A DNA stretch of 5,025 nt from Natronohydrobacter sp. (GTDB taxonomy: Bacteria > Pseudomonadota > Alphaproteobacteria > Rhodobacterales > Rhodobacteraceae). Below, piece after piece: positions 1 through 4,902 of the stretch (position 1 is the stretch's first letter; the number at the start of each line of letters is the position of its first letter). Both the position numbers and the translations under genes were made by a program. The notes under the pieces were generated by a model. That model was not told where the DNA came from and ran no database searches. It worked only from the letters and a program-made list of their open reading frames with translations. Location of the stretch: NCBI GenBank assembly GCA_007118445.1, contig SKRP01000108.1:1-5025 (forward strand). Direction: 5' to 3'.

Positions 1-45
1 CTGATGCATGAGGGCAAGTCGATCCGCGCGGTGGTCGAGTTCTGA
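1..45 (+). CDS. Zinc-dependent alcohol dehydrogenase, C-terminal end only (class III / FrmA-like)
   Basis: Only the last 14 codons and the TGA stop are present, reading LMHEGKSIRAVVEF. This closely resembles the C-terminus of class III alcohol dehydrogenases (S-(hydroxymethyl)glutathione dehydrogenase; E. coli FrmA ends in a very similar LMHEGKSIR stretch). Other zinc-type medium-chain dehydrogenases have related tails, so the subclass is uncertain. If it is class III, it would oxidise the glutathione adduct of formaldehyde in the cytoplasm. That would fit the next gene, methanethiol oxidase, whose products include formaldehyde. The 274-bp gap to mtoX makes a shared transcript possible but not obvious. 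Confidence 0.65.
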   Translation: MMHEGKSIRAVVEF

Positions 46-94
46 GACCGGTTCGGCCCCAGAACTTGCGGGCGCAATGCGTTGAGGAGGCGTC

Positions 95-301
95 GTGACC
101 GCTGATAAACACCAGCTTCACAGGAGAAGCCGCGACAAGCGCTCCGGAGGCGCAGCAGCGGATTACCGCTTCAGGCGCGTGCTCAGGGTCTGGTCGACGA
201 CACCGGAGCGCGACGTCCACGCAGATAAAACCTGCCAACCCGGGCCGGTCGCGGCACTGCGTCGATCACGCCGCGACACGAAACGGCAGGGCCAGGCATG
301 A
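95..301 (+). CDS. Possible small basic protein of 68 aa (doubtful)
   Basis: A GTG at 95 is preceded by a strong Shine-Dalgarno-like GAGGAGG (84-90) with a 4-nt spacer, and the frame stays open to a TGA at 299-301, 18 bp before mtoX. The product would be very rich in Arg, with no recognisable domain, signal peptide or membrane segment. Codon use includes several AGG/AGA and A-ending codons, unlike the neighbouring genes, which argues against real coding. It could be a genuine small upstream ORF translated ahead of mtoX, a decayed gene, or chance. I cannot assign a function. Confidence 0.2.
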   Translation: MTADKHQLHRRSRDKRSGGAAADYRFRRVLRVWSTTPERDVHADKTCQPGPVAALRRSRRDTKRQGQA

Positions 302-310
302 TGATCACAA

Positions 311-316
311 GGGAGG
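311..316 (+). promoter_or_regulatory. Ribosome binding site of mtoX
   Basis: GGGAGG lies 3 nt before ATG 320 and 6 nt before the second in-frame ATG at 323. The spacing favours the second ATG as the true start, giving an N-terminus MSDSTCCGPG instead of MMSDSTCCGPG. Confidence 0.65.
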
Positions 317-319
317 AAC

Positions 320-1681
320 ATGATGAGTGACAGCACCTGTTGCGGCCCGGGCTATGCCAGCCCGGCGGAGGCCATCAAGGCCCCGCGCGAAAAACTGCTC
401 TACACGATCGCCATATACACAGGCACCGGCATCCAGAAGCCGGATTATCTGGCAACCGTGGATGCCGATCCCGACAGCCCGACCTATTCGCAGGTCATTC
501 ACCGGCTGGAAATGCCCGGAATCGGGGATGAACTGCACCATATGGGATGGAATGCCTGTTCCTCCTGCCATGACGATTCCTCCATGTCGCGCAAGTATTT
601 GCTGGTGCCAGGGGTGCGCTCGAACAATATCCATGTGATCGATACCGCCACCGACCCGCGCGCGCCGCAGCTGCACAAGGTGATCGACGGGGCCGAGATC
701 AAATCGAAGACCAATCTCAGCGGGCCGCATACGGTGCATTGCCTGGGCTCTGAAATCATCATCTCGTTTCTGGGCGACGCCAATGGCGAAGCGCCGGGCG
801 GCTACCTGCATCTCGACAAGAATTTCGAAATCGTCGGGCGCTGGGAAAACTCGATGGGGGACATCCCGTTCGGCTATGATTTCTGGTATCAGCCGCGCCA
901 TAACGTGATGATCAGCTCGGAATGGGCGGCACCGAACACTTTCATGCCCGGCTTCGATCTCGAAGAGGTGGGGCATCTGAAATACGGTCGCCGCCTGCAT
1001 GTCTGGGATTTCGAGAAGCGCGTCCCGGTCGAAACCATGTATCTGGGCGAGGACGGTCTGATCCCGCTGGAGGTCAAGTTCCTGCACGACCCGGACAGCA
1101 CGCATGGCTTCTGCGGGGCGGCACTCTCGACCAATGTGATCCATTTCTGGAAGAACAGTGCCGGAAAATGGGACTGGGAAAAGGTTATCGACGTGGCCAA
1201 CGCGCCGCATCCCGAATGGCCGATCCCGGTGCCGGGGGTGATGTCGGCGATCCTGGTGTCGATGGACGACAAGTATCTGTATCTGAACAACTGGTTGCAT
1301 GGGGATATGCGCCAGTATGACATCTCTGATCCGCACAACCCCAGACTGACCGGGCAGGTCTGGATCGGCGGGCTCTTGGGCAAGGCACCCGAAGTGAATG
1401 GCGTCAAGGTTGCGGGCGGGCCGCAGATGTTTCAGCTCTCGCTCGACGGTCGACGGCTTTATGTCACGACATCGCTGTTCAGCACCTGGGACAACCAGTT
1501 CTACCCCGAGATCCGCACCCGCGGCGGGGTGATGGTGTTGATCGATTGCGATGTTGAAAACGGTGGCATGACAATCAACCCGGATTTCATCGTCGATTTC
1601 GGCAAAGAGCCCAATGGCCCCAGCCGCTGCCACGAAACCCGCTACCCAGGTGGCGACTGCACGAGTGACATCTGGCTGTGA
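320..1681 (+). CDS. mtoX: Methanethiol oxidase (selenium-binding protein SBP56 family)
   Basis: A full-length SBP56-family protein of 453 aa (human SELENBP1 is 472). The family oxidises methanethiol with O2 to formaldehyde, H2S and H2O2 using a copper centre. Hallmarks seen: CGPGY near residues 8-12, DELHH (70-74), CSSC (80-83), a His pair at 137 and 140, GYDFWYQPRHNVMIS (185-199), NNWLHGDMRQYDISDP (323-338), VAGGPQM (364-370) and the C-terminal HETRYPGGDCTSDIW (438-452). The conserved His residues are the likely copper ligands. Serine 57 sits where human SELENBP1 has the selenium-linked Cys57. A loop near residues 350-364 is shorter than in the animal protein, which explains most of the length difference. 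There is no signal peptide or membrane segment, so it is predicted cytoplasmic, unlike periplasmic bacterial MtoX. The start is ATG 320 or, by spacing, ATG 323. It overlaps the ferredoxin gene by 4 bp. Family assignment is very secure; the exact substrate is inferred. Confidence 0.95.
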   Translation: MMSDSTCCGPGYASPAEAIKAPREKLLYTIAIYTGTGIQKPDYLATVDADPDSPTYSQVIHRLEMPGIGDELHHMGWNACSSCHDDSSMSRKYLLVPGVRSNNIHVIDTATDPRAPQLHKVIDGAEIKSKTNLSGPHTVHCLGSEIIISFLGDANGEAPGGYLHLDKNFEIVGRWENSMGDIPFGYDFWYQPRHNVMISSEWAAPNTFMPGFDLEEVGHLKYGRRLHVWDFEKRVPVETMYLGEDGLIPLEVKFLHDPDSTHGFCGAALSTNVIHFWKNSAGKWDWEKVIDVANAPHPEWPIPVPGVMSAILVSMDDKYLYLNNWLHGDMRQYDISDPHNPRLTGQVWIGGLLGKAPEVNGVKVAGGPQMFQLSLDGRRLYVTTSLFSTWDNQFYPEIRTRGGVMVLIDCDVENGGMTINPDFIVDFGKEPNGPSRCHETRYPGGDCTSDIWL

Positions 1682-2046
1682 GCGCGACCCGCACCATCAC
1701 CATCGCCAATCGCGGCGGCGCGACCTATGAGGTGGATGCCCGCCGCCCGCTTCTGGACACACTGCGCGAGCAGGGGGTCGATCTGCCCTATGGCTGCAAG
1801 TATGGCGGCTGCATCACCTGCGCGGCAAAGCTGACAGAGGGCGAGGTCAACCAGCGCAGGCAGGTGGCGCTGAACAACCGCCAGATCAATAATGGCTATG
1901 TCATTCTTTGCGTGGCGCGGCCAATGTCCGATTGCACGCTGGAAATCGGTGTCGATAGCCATGACAAACTTTACCGCAACCCGTTTCTCGACCCGCTTCA
2001 GCCGCATGAGCTGAAGGCGGATCTCGCCAAACCCAAGGAGGCGTAG
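1678..2046 (+). CDS. Plant-type [2Fe-2S] ferredoxin
   Basis: A 122-aa protein with the plant/chloroplast-type ferredoxin signature: Cys40, Cys45, Cys48 and Cys78 (CX4CX2CX29C), within LPYGCKYGGCITCAA (37-50... region) and YVILCVARP. The beta-grasp fold should cover about residues 1-95, followed by a polar tail of about 25 residues. It is a soluble one-electron carrier, typically delivering electrons to oxygenases, P450s or reductases. The GTG start overlaps the mtoX stop as GTGA, with no strong ribosome binding site, so translation is probably coupled to mtoX. No other start in frame would keep the domain. No ferredoxin reductase or oxygenase lies in the window, so its partner is unknown; the coupling suggests a role with MtoX or with a nearby oxygenase outside the window. 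Confidence 0.95.
   Translation: MSATRTITIANRGGATYEVDARRPLLDTLREQGVDLPYGCKYGGCITCAAKLTEGEVNQRRQVALNNRQINNGYVILCVARPMSDCTLEIGVDSHDKLYRNPFLDPLQPHELKADLAKPKEA
2035..2041 (+). promoter_or_regulatory. Ribosome binding site of the CoA-binding protein gene
   Basis: AAGGAGG ends 5 nt before ATG 2047 and lies inside the last codons of the ferredoxin gene. It fixes the start at 2047, which directly abuts the TAG stop at 2044-2046. Confidence 0.8.
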
Positions 2047-2511
2047 ATGCCTGAAGCCGACATCAATCATCGCTACGAGTATTCCCAGGAGTATCTGTCG
2101 GGCATCCTGCGCTCGGTCAAAACCATCGCCATGGTCGGCGCCAGCAACGACCAGACCAAGTTCAGCTATGGTGTGCTGCGGGTGCTGCACGAGACGGGCT
2201 ATGACATGATACCGGTCAACCCCAACCCCCGCGTGACCGAAATCCGGGGCATTCCTGTCTACCGCTCGCTCGCCGGGATCGACCGGCCTGTCGACATGGT
2301 CGAAGTATTTCGCCCCAAGGAAGAGCTTTATGGCATCACCGAGCAGGCTATCGCCATCGGGGCCAAGGTGCTCTGGGCGCAAATCGGTGTCTATGACGAC
2401 CGCGCGGCGCAACTCGCCGAGGATGCAGGGCTGAAAGTGGTGATGGATCGCTGCCCGAAAATCGAGCTCTTTCGCCCCTTCTGGAAACCGCGCCTGGACC
2501 TTGCAATATGA
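2047..2511 (+). CDS. CoA-binding protein, YccU-like (CoA_binding_2 Rossmann fold)
   Basis: A 154-aa single-domain protein resembling E. coli YccU and the N-terminal CoA-binding domain of succinyl-CoA synthetase alpha and acyl-CoA synthetases (ADP-forming). Visible landmarks are TIAMVGAS (26-33, nucleotide/CoA-binding turn), MIPVNPN (54-60), PVDMVEVFRP (81-90), IGAKVLWAQIGV (104-115) and VVMDRCPKIE (131-140). It lacks the catalytic His domain and ATP-grasp domain, so it likely binds CoA or an acyl-CoA without synthetase activity. The molecular role of stand-alone members is poorly known. It begins immediately after the ferredoxin stop with a good ribosome binding site and is the last gene of the mtoX unit. 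Its context hints at handling of a thiol or thioester, but that is inference. Confidence 0.92.
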   Translation: MPEADINHRYEYSQEYLSGILRSVKTIAMVGASNDQTKFSYGVLRVLHETGYDMIPVNPNPRVTEIRGIPVYRSLAGIDRPVDMVEVFRPKEELYGITEQAIAIGAKVLWAQIGVYDDRAAQLAEDAGLKVVMDRCPKIELFRPFWKPRLDLAI

Positions 2512-2722
2512 CCCTCCGGCGGTGCTGAGCGCATTGATGGCGTGGACGGCACCCCTGTCTTTCGAGACCCCATGACCGCAGGGCGTTGCGCGTGTCGGCT
2601 CTGCATTGCAGAGGGCAGCTTCACGCCATCATGGGTTAGGGCGGGGCTTTCCCGGAGCACCCTGCCCCTGCAAAGGTCTTCCCCGGAATGGCTTGGTGAA
2701 CTTCGGCTGCGCCTGTTCGCCG

Positions 2723-2756
2723 CCCCGCCCTCTCCCCTCAGCCGACCCCGGCCCCC
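2723..2756 (-). other. G-rich tract on the minus strand, G-quadruplex candidate
   Basis: On the plus strand there are five C runs: CCCC 2723-2726, CCC 2728-2730, CCCC 2734-2737, CCCC 2746-2749 and CCCCC 2752-2756. The complementary strand therefore has five G runs of 3 to 5 with loops of 1, 3, 8 and 2 nt. One loop is slightly longer than the usual limit of 7. Folding in the cell is not shown; in high-GC DNA such tracts can occur by chance. Confidence 0.35.
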
Positions 2757-2889
2757 GCAAGCACCCGGCGCAAAAGGGTCCCCTGCGCGACGGGTTGTGG
2801 TCGCCTGATCCGCAGAGGCGGCGGTTCAGCCTGACTAGAGTATCGCGTTCATCCGCAGTCACGCCATGCGCTCTGGCCTATTGTTTCCG

Positions 2890-2933
2890 CATGTCGAAAA
2901 GCTCGGAACCGGTAACCACTTCCGAGCGACATG
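2890..2933. repeat. Bulged hairpin in repeat copy 1
   Basis: CATGTC (2890-2895) pairs with GACATG (2928-2933), and GCTCGGAA (2901-2908) pairs perfectly with TTCCGAGC (2920-2927). The two stems are separated by a one-sided 5-nt bulge GAAAA. The 11-nt loop contains the small palindrome GGTAACC. There is no following T tract, so it does not look like a standard terminator. Confidence 0.8.
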
Positions 2934-2952
2934 CTCTGGCCTATAGTTTTCG

Positions 2953-2996
2953 CATGTCGAAAAGCTCGGAACCGGTAACCACTTCCGAGCGACATG
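2953..2996. repeat. Bulged hairpin in repeat copy 2
   Basis: Identical to the hairpin of copy 1, shifted by 63 bp: CATGTC 2953-2958 with GACATG 2991-2996, and GCTCGGAA 2964-2971 with TTCCGAGC 2983-2990. In this copy only, TTTTCG (2947-2952) can also pair with CGAAAA (2958-2963), giving a competing small hairpin. Confidence 0.8.
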
Positions 2997-3185
2997 CTCT
3001 ATGTCGAAGGAAGCCCCGTCAGCGACGATCAGGCAGGCTGCAGCCTCGAAGTTAGCTGCGCAAACGCCGCATGGTGATCAGCACAAAGCCGCCAGTCGGC
3101 AAATCGGAGAGCTTCCGTTTCAACCGGCCCTTCGCGCCATCCGTAGCACTTGGCCAAAACTGCTGGCACCTGAATGCGCAGTCCA

Positions 3186-3208
3186 GATCACGCCACCCGA
3201 TGGTGATC
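3186..3208 (-). other. Weak hairpin at the 3' end of the GntR gene
   Basis: GATCAC (3186-3191) and GTGATC (3203-3208) form a 6-bp inverted repeat with an 11-nt loop overlapping the stop codon of the regulator gene. A second nested inverted repeat, GATCA 3205-3209 and TGATC 3212-3216, overlaps it. No T tract follows on the minus strand, so termination here is doubtful. Confidence 0.25.
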
Positions 3209-3980
3209 AGATGATCTCACTCTCGGGCAAGAACCGTTGGGTGAGAACCGTTTCCTGCATCAGCATCAGACGATGCGCGTTGTTCATGTGTTCAGACATG
3301 ATATGCCGCGCCGCGACAGCGTCGCCCGTGCGCAAGGCCGCAATCAAGCGCGACTGGTAATCCAGCCCTGACGACCACAGCTCGCGGTTCGGCTGGGCAT
3401 AGAGACGGCGGGAAACGGTGATTTCGGCCAGCATGTTGGCAGTAAACCGGATCAGGAACCTCAGCAGCGGATTTCCTGACATTTCGGCCAGCAGAGCATG
3501 GAATCTGAGCGATTCAACATGCTGTTCCCGCTCTTCCTCGGCTGTGCGCGCCGGTTCAGCGTAACAGGTCATGACCTCTTCCAACGCCTCAAGCTGACCT
3601 TCGCTCAGGCGGCCTGCAAGGCTTGCGGCGAGTTCGGGCTCCAGCGCCTGCCGGATCTGGTAGACATCATCGATCGTCAGATGCTCGAAGTAGAAATAGT
3701 TCCCCAACAGCGCCATGGCCCGTGTTTCGGACACCTGATGCACAAAGACGCCACCGCCCGGCCCGGTGCGCGACTTGACCAGGCCCTGAGCTTCCAGAAT
3801 GCGGATGGCCTCGCGAATAGTGCCCTTGGCCATGCCGAAACGTGTAATCAGTTCCAGCTCTGAGGGCAGGCGATGACCTGGCCCCCACCCATTCGCCATC
3901 ACCCAGGATTTGATCGCCTCGGCCACTTGTTGTGGTCGGGACAGACGGTCAGGGGTTGAGCGGGTGGTGGCAGGCGGCAA
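3207..3980 (-). CDS. GntR-family transcriptional regulator, FadR/FCD subfamily
   Basis: A 257-aa DNA-binding regulator. An N-terminal GntR winged helix spans about residues 15-83: PSELEL at 39-44, FGMAKGTIREAIRILEAQGL at 48-67, then the wing GPGGGVFV. An all-helical FCD ligand domain follows at about 90-240, with RFHALLAEMSGNPLL and LIAALRTGDAVAARHIMSEH. In the FCD metal site the usual Asp (four before His161) is Ser157 and the usual second His is Gln209, while His161 and His231 remain; metal binding may be weakened or absent. The start is taken as TTG 3980 because AAGGAG lies 6 nt upstream; the frame is open further, to an ATG at 4058, but that part is the overlapping ABC gene in another frame. 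It overlaps the ATPase gene by 32 bp and is probably the local regulator of the transporter, responding to an unknown small acid or peptide-related ligand. Confidence 0.93.
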   Translation of the reverse strand: MPPATTRSTPDRLSRPQQVAEAIKSWVMANGWGPGHRLPSELELITRFGMAKGTIREAIRILEAQGLVKSRTGPGGGVFVHQVSETRAMALLGNYFYFEHLTIDDVYQIRQALEPELAASLAGRLSEGQLEALEEVMTCYAEPARTAEEEREQHVESLRFHALLAEMSGNPLLRFLIRFTANMLAEITVSRRLYAQPNRELWSSGLDYQSRLIAALRTGDAVAARHIMSEHMNNAHRLMLMQETVLTQRFLPESEII

Positions 3981-4902
3981 ACTGGTCTCCTTCGACAAGG
4001 CGCAGATCCGGCACCTCGGCCTTGCACCGATCGGATGCGCGGGGGCAACGTGACGCAAAAGCGCAGCCCGGGGGCGGGTTCAGCGGGTCGGGCAATTCCC
4101 CCGACTGCGCCCCCCCGAGCGGTTTGCCCACAATCGGTGCCGAGTCCGCCAGAAGCTTGGTATAGGGATGACGCGGGGCTGCAAAGACCTTTTCGGCAGG
4201 ACCGGTTTCCACGACCGAGCCGAAATAGAGCACGGCAATGCGGTCGCTGACGGCCTCGACCACAGCCAGATCGTGGCTGATGAAGAGATAGGTCAGGTTC
4301 AGCTTCATCTTGAGATCGGCCAGCAGGTTCAGAACCTGCGCCTGCACCGAAACATCCAGCGCCGAGACCGGCTCATCAAGGATCAGGATGCGCGGGCTGG
4401 CCGCGAGTGCCCGCGCGATCCCGATGCGCTGCGCCTGTCCGCCCGAAAACTCATGCGGGTAGCGGTCCAGAAATTCGGGGCGCAGATTGACCGCGTCGAA
4501 CAACTCCGCGATCCGCCTGTCCAGCGCCTTGCCACGCAACCCATGCAGCAGGCGCAGCGGCACTTCCATGATCTGCCGGATCGTCTTGCGCGGGTTCAGG
4601 CTGGAAACCGGGTCTTGGAACACATACTGGATCAGGCGCCCGAAGGCCGCCGGGTCCGCGCGATCGAGCGCGCGCCCTTCGATTTCGATACTGCCCGATG
4701 TGGGCGGCGTCAGCCCGACCAGCATCCGCGCCAGAGTGGATTTGCCGCAACCGGATTCGCCGACGATCCCAAGTGTTTCTCCCTTCTGCACATCAAGCGA
4801 CACAGGATGCACCGCATGGACCTGCGCGCGCGGCGGGCCGATCAGGCGCTTGCCGATATCGAATGTCTTGGCCAGATCGGTGGTTTTCAGCGCGACTGTC
4901 AT
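3949..4902 (-). CDS. Peptide/nickel-type ABC transporter ATP-binding protein (OppF/DppF-like)
   Basis: A 317-aa cytoplasmic ATPase of an Opp/Dpp-type importer. It has the complete ABC set: Walker A GESGCGKST (48-56), Q-loop Gln96 in VFQDPVSSLNP, signature FSGGQ (152-156), Walker B ILILDEP (172-178), D-loop SALD (180-183) and H-loop His210. The C-terminal oligopeptide-transporter domain carries Cys280, Cys286, Cys293 and Cys311, the Cys motif usual for this family. The start is ATG 4902, which overlaps the stop of the upstream ATPase gene as ATGA and follows a GAGGGGG ribosome binding site; an ATG at 4926 is in frame but lies within the upstream gene. It probably pairs with that upstream ATPase as the second nucleotide-binding subunit. 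Substrate (peptide, nickel, sugar or other) cannot be told from the ATPase alone. Confidence 0.95.
   Translation of the reverse strand: MTVALKTTDLAKTFDIGKRLIGPPRAQVHAVHPVSLDVQKGETLGIVGESGCGKSTLARMLVGLTPPTSGSIEIEGRALDRADPAAFGRLIQYVFQDPVSSLNPRKTIRQIMEVPLRLLHGLRGKALDRRIAELFDAVNLRPEFLDRYPHEFSGGQAQRIGIARALAASPRILILDEPVSALDVSVQAQVLNLLADLKMKLNLTYLFISHDLAVVEAVSDRIAVLYFGSVVETGPAEKVFAAPRHPYTKLLADSAPIVGKPLGGAQSGELPDPLNPPPGCAFASRCPRASDRCKAEVPDLRLVEGDQFAACHHPLNP
3987..3992 (-). promoter_or_regulatory. Ribosome binding site of the GntR gene (decides a TTG start)
   Basis: On the minus strand AAGGAG is followed by a 6-nt spacer and then TTG at 3980-3978. It lies inside the coding end of the upstream ABC ATPase gene. 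This is the only good ribosome binding site upstream of the winged-helix domain. Confidence 0.7.

Larger units (their letters stand above)
46..319 (+). promoter_or_regulatory. Leader region upstream of mtoX with near-palindrome and small hairpin
   Basis: This is the non-coding or weakly coding gap between the dehydrogenase and mtoX. It holds a near-perfect palindrome at 139-153 (GCGCTCCGGAGGCGC, perfect but for one extra G). Just after it is a hairpin with stem AGCGG (157-161) and CCGCT (166-170) around an ATTA loop, flanked by GCGC on both sides (150-153 and 175-178). A weak sigma70-like pair, TTGAGG at 82-87 and GATAAA at 104-109 with a 16-nt spacer, is also visible. These could be an operator and promoter for mtoX, but each is individually weak and none is a motif I can assign to a known regulator. 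Confidence 0.3.
2871..2996. repeat. Two tandem copies of a 63-bp repeat
   Basis: Copy 1 is 2871-2933 and copy 2 is 2934-2996, beginning CTCTGGCCTAT and ending CGAGCGACATG. They differ at only two positions near their starts (T/A and C/T). A possible third copy begins CTCT at 2997, loses the next 16 nt of the unit, resumes with ATGTCGAA at 3001-3008 and then diverges. Each copy contains one hairpin. The position between two converging operons is typical of REP/BIME-like intergenic repeats, but I do not recognise the family. Confidence 0.9.
2512..3206. other. Convergent intergenic region, about 695 bp, no credible gene
   Basis: Both flanking operons end here. Open frames in it are low-complexity (Pro/Arg/Ser rich), overlap one another on both strands and resemble no family I know. 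Contents in order: a small perfect hairpin CTCTGC-ATT-GCAGAG at 2599-2613 without a T tract; a C-rich tract at 2723-2756; the 63-bp tandem repeats at 2871-2996 with a possible third fragment to about 3008; then 3009-3206, a stretch with no repeat copy except an 11-bp ATGGTGATCAG at 3071-3081 that recurs at 3200-3210. I found no convincing intrinsic terminator for either operon. Confidence 0.7.

Noticed and set aside
305..1633. A 442-aa open frame on the minus strand opposite mtoX
   Set aside because: It is a shadow of mtoX caused by high GC and codon bias. The plus-strand product matches a known family over its full length, while the minus-strand one matches nothing and is rich in His/Arg/Asp.
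1642..2412. A 256-aa open frame on the minus strand opposite the ferredoxin and CoA-binding genes
   Set aside because: It spans two well-supported plus-strand genes and has no recognisable domain or ribosome site.
2599..2613. Perfect CTCTGC-ATT-GCAGAG hairpin as terminator of the mtoX operon
   Set aside because: The stem is only 6 bp, there is no T tract after it, and it lies about 90 bp past the last stop codon.
2871..2996. Repeats as a CRISPR array
   Set aside because: The units are directly tandem with no variable spacers, and there are only two full copies and no cas genes.
2606..3055. An open frame containing a 21-aa repeat (MSKSSEPVTTSERHALAYSFR)
   Set aside because: The amino-acid repeat simply reflects the 63-bp DNA repeat, which happens to be a multiple of three. 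The rest is low-complexity, there is no good ribosome site, and the hairpin structure explains the DNA better.
3981..4058. Longer GntR protein starting at ATG 4058
   Set aside because: The extra 26 residues lie wholly within the ATPase coding sequence, do not look like GntR family, and a good ribosome site supports TTG 3980.
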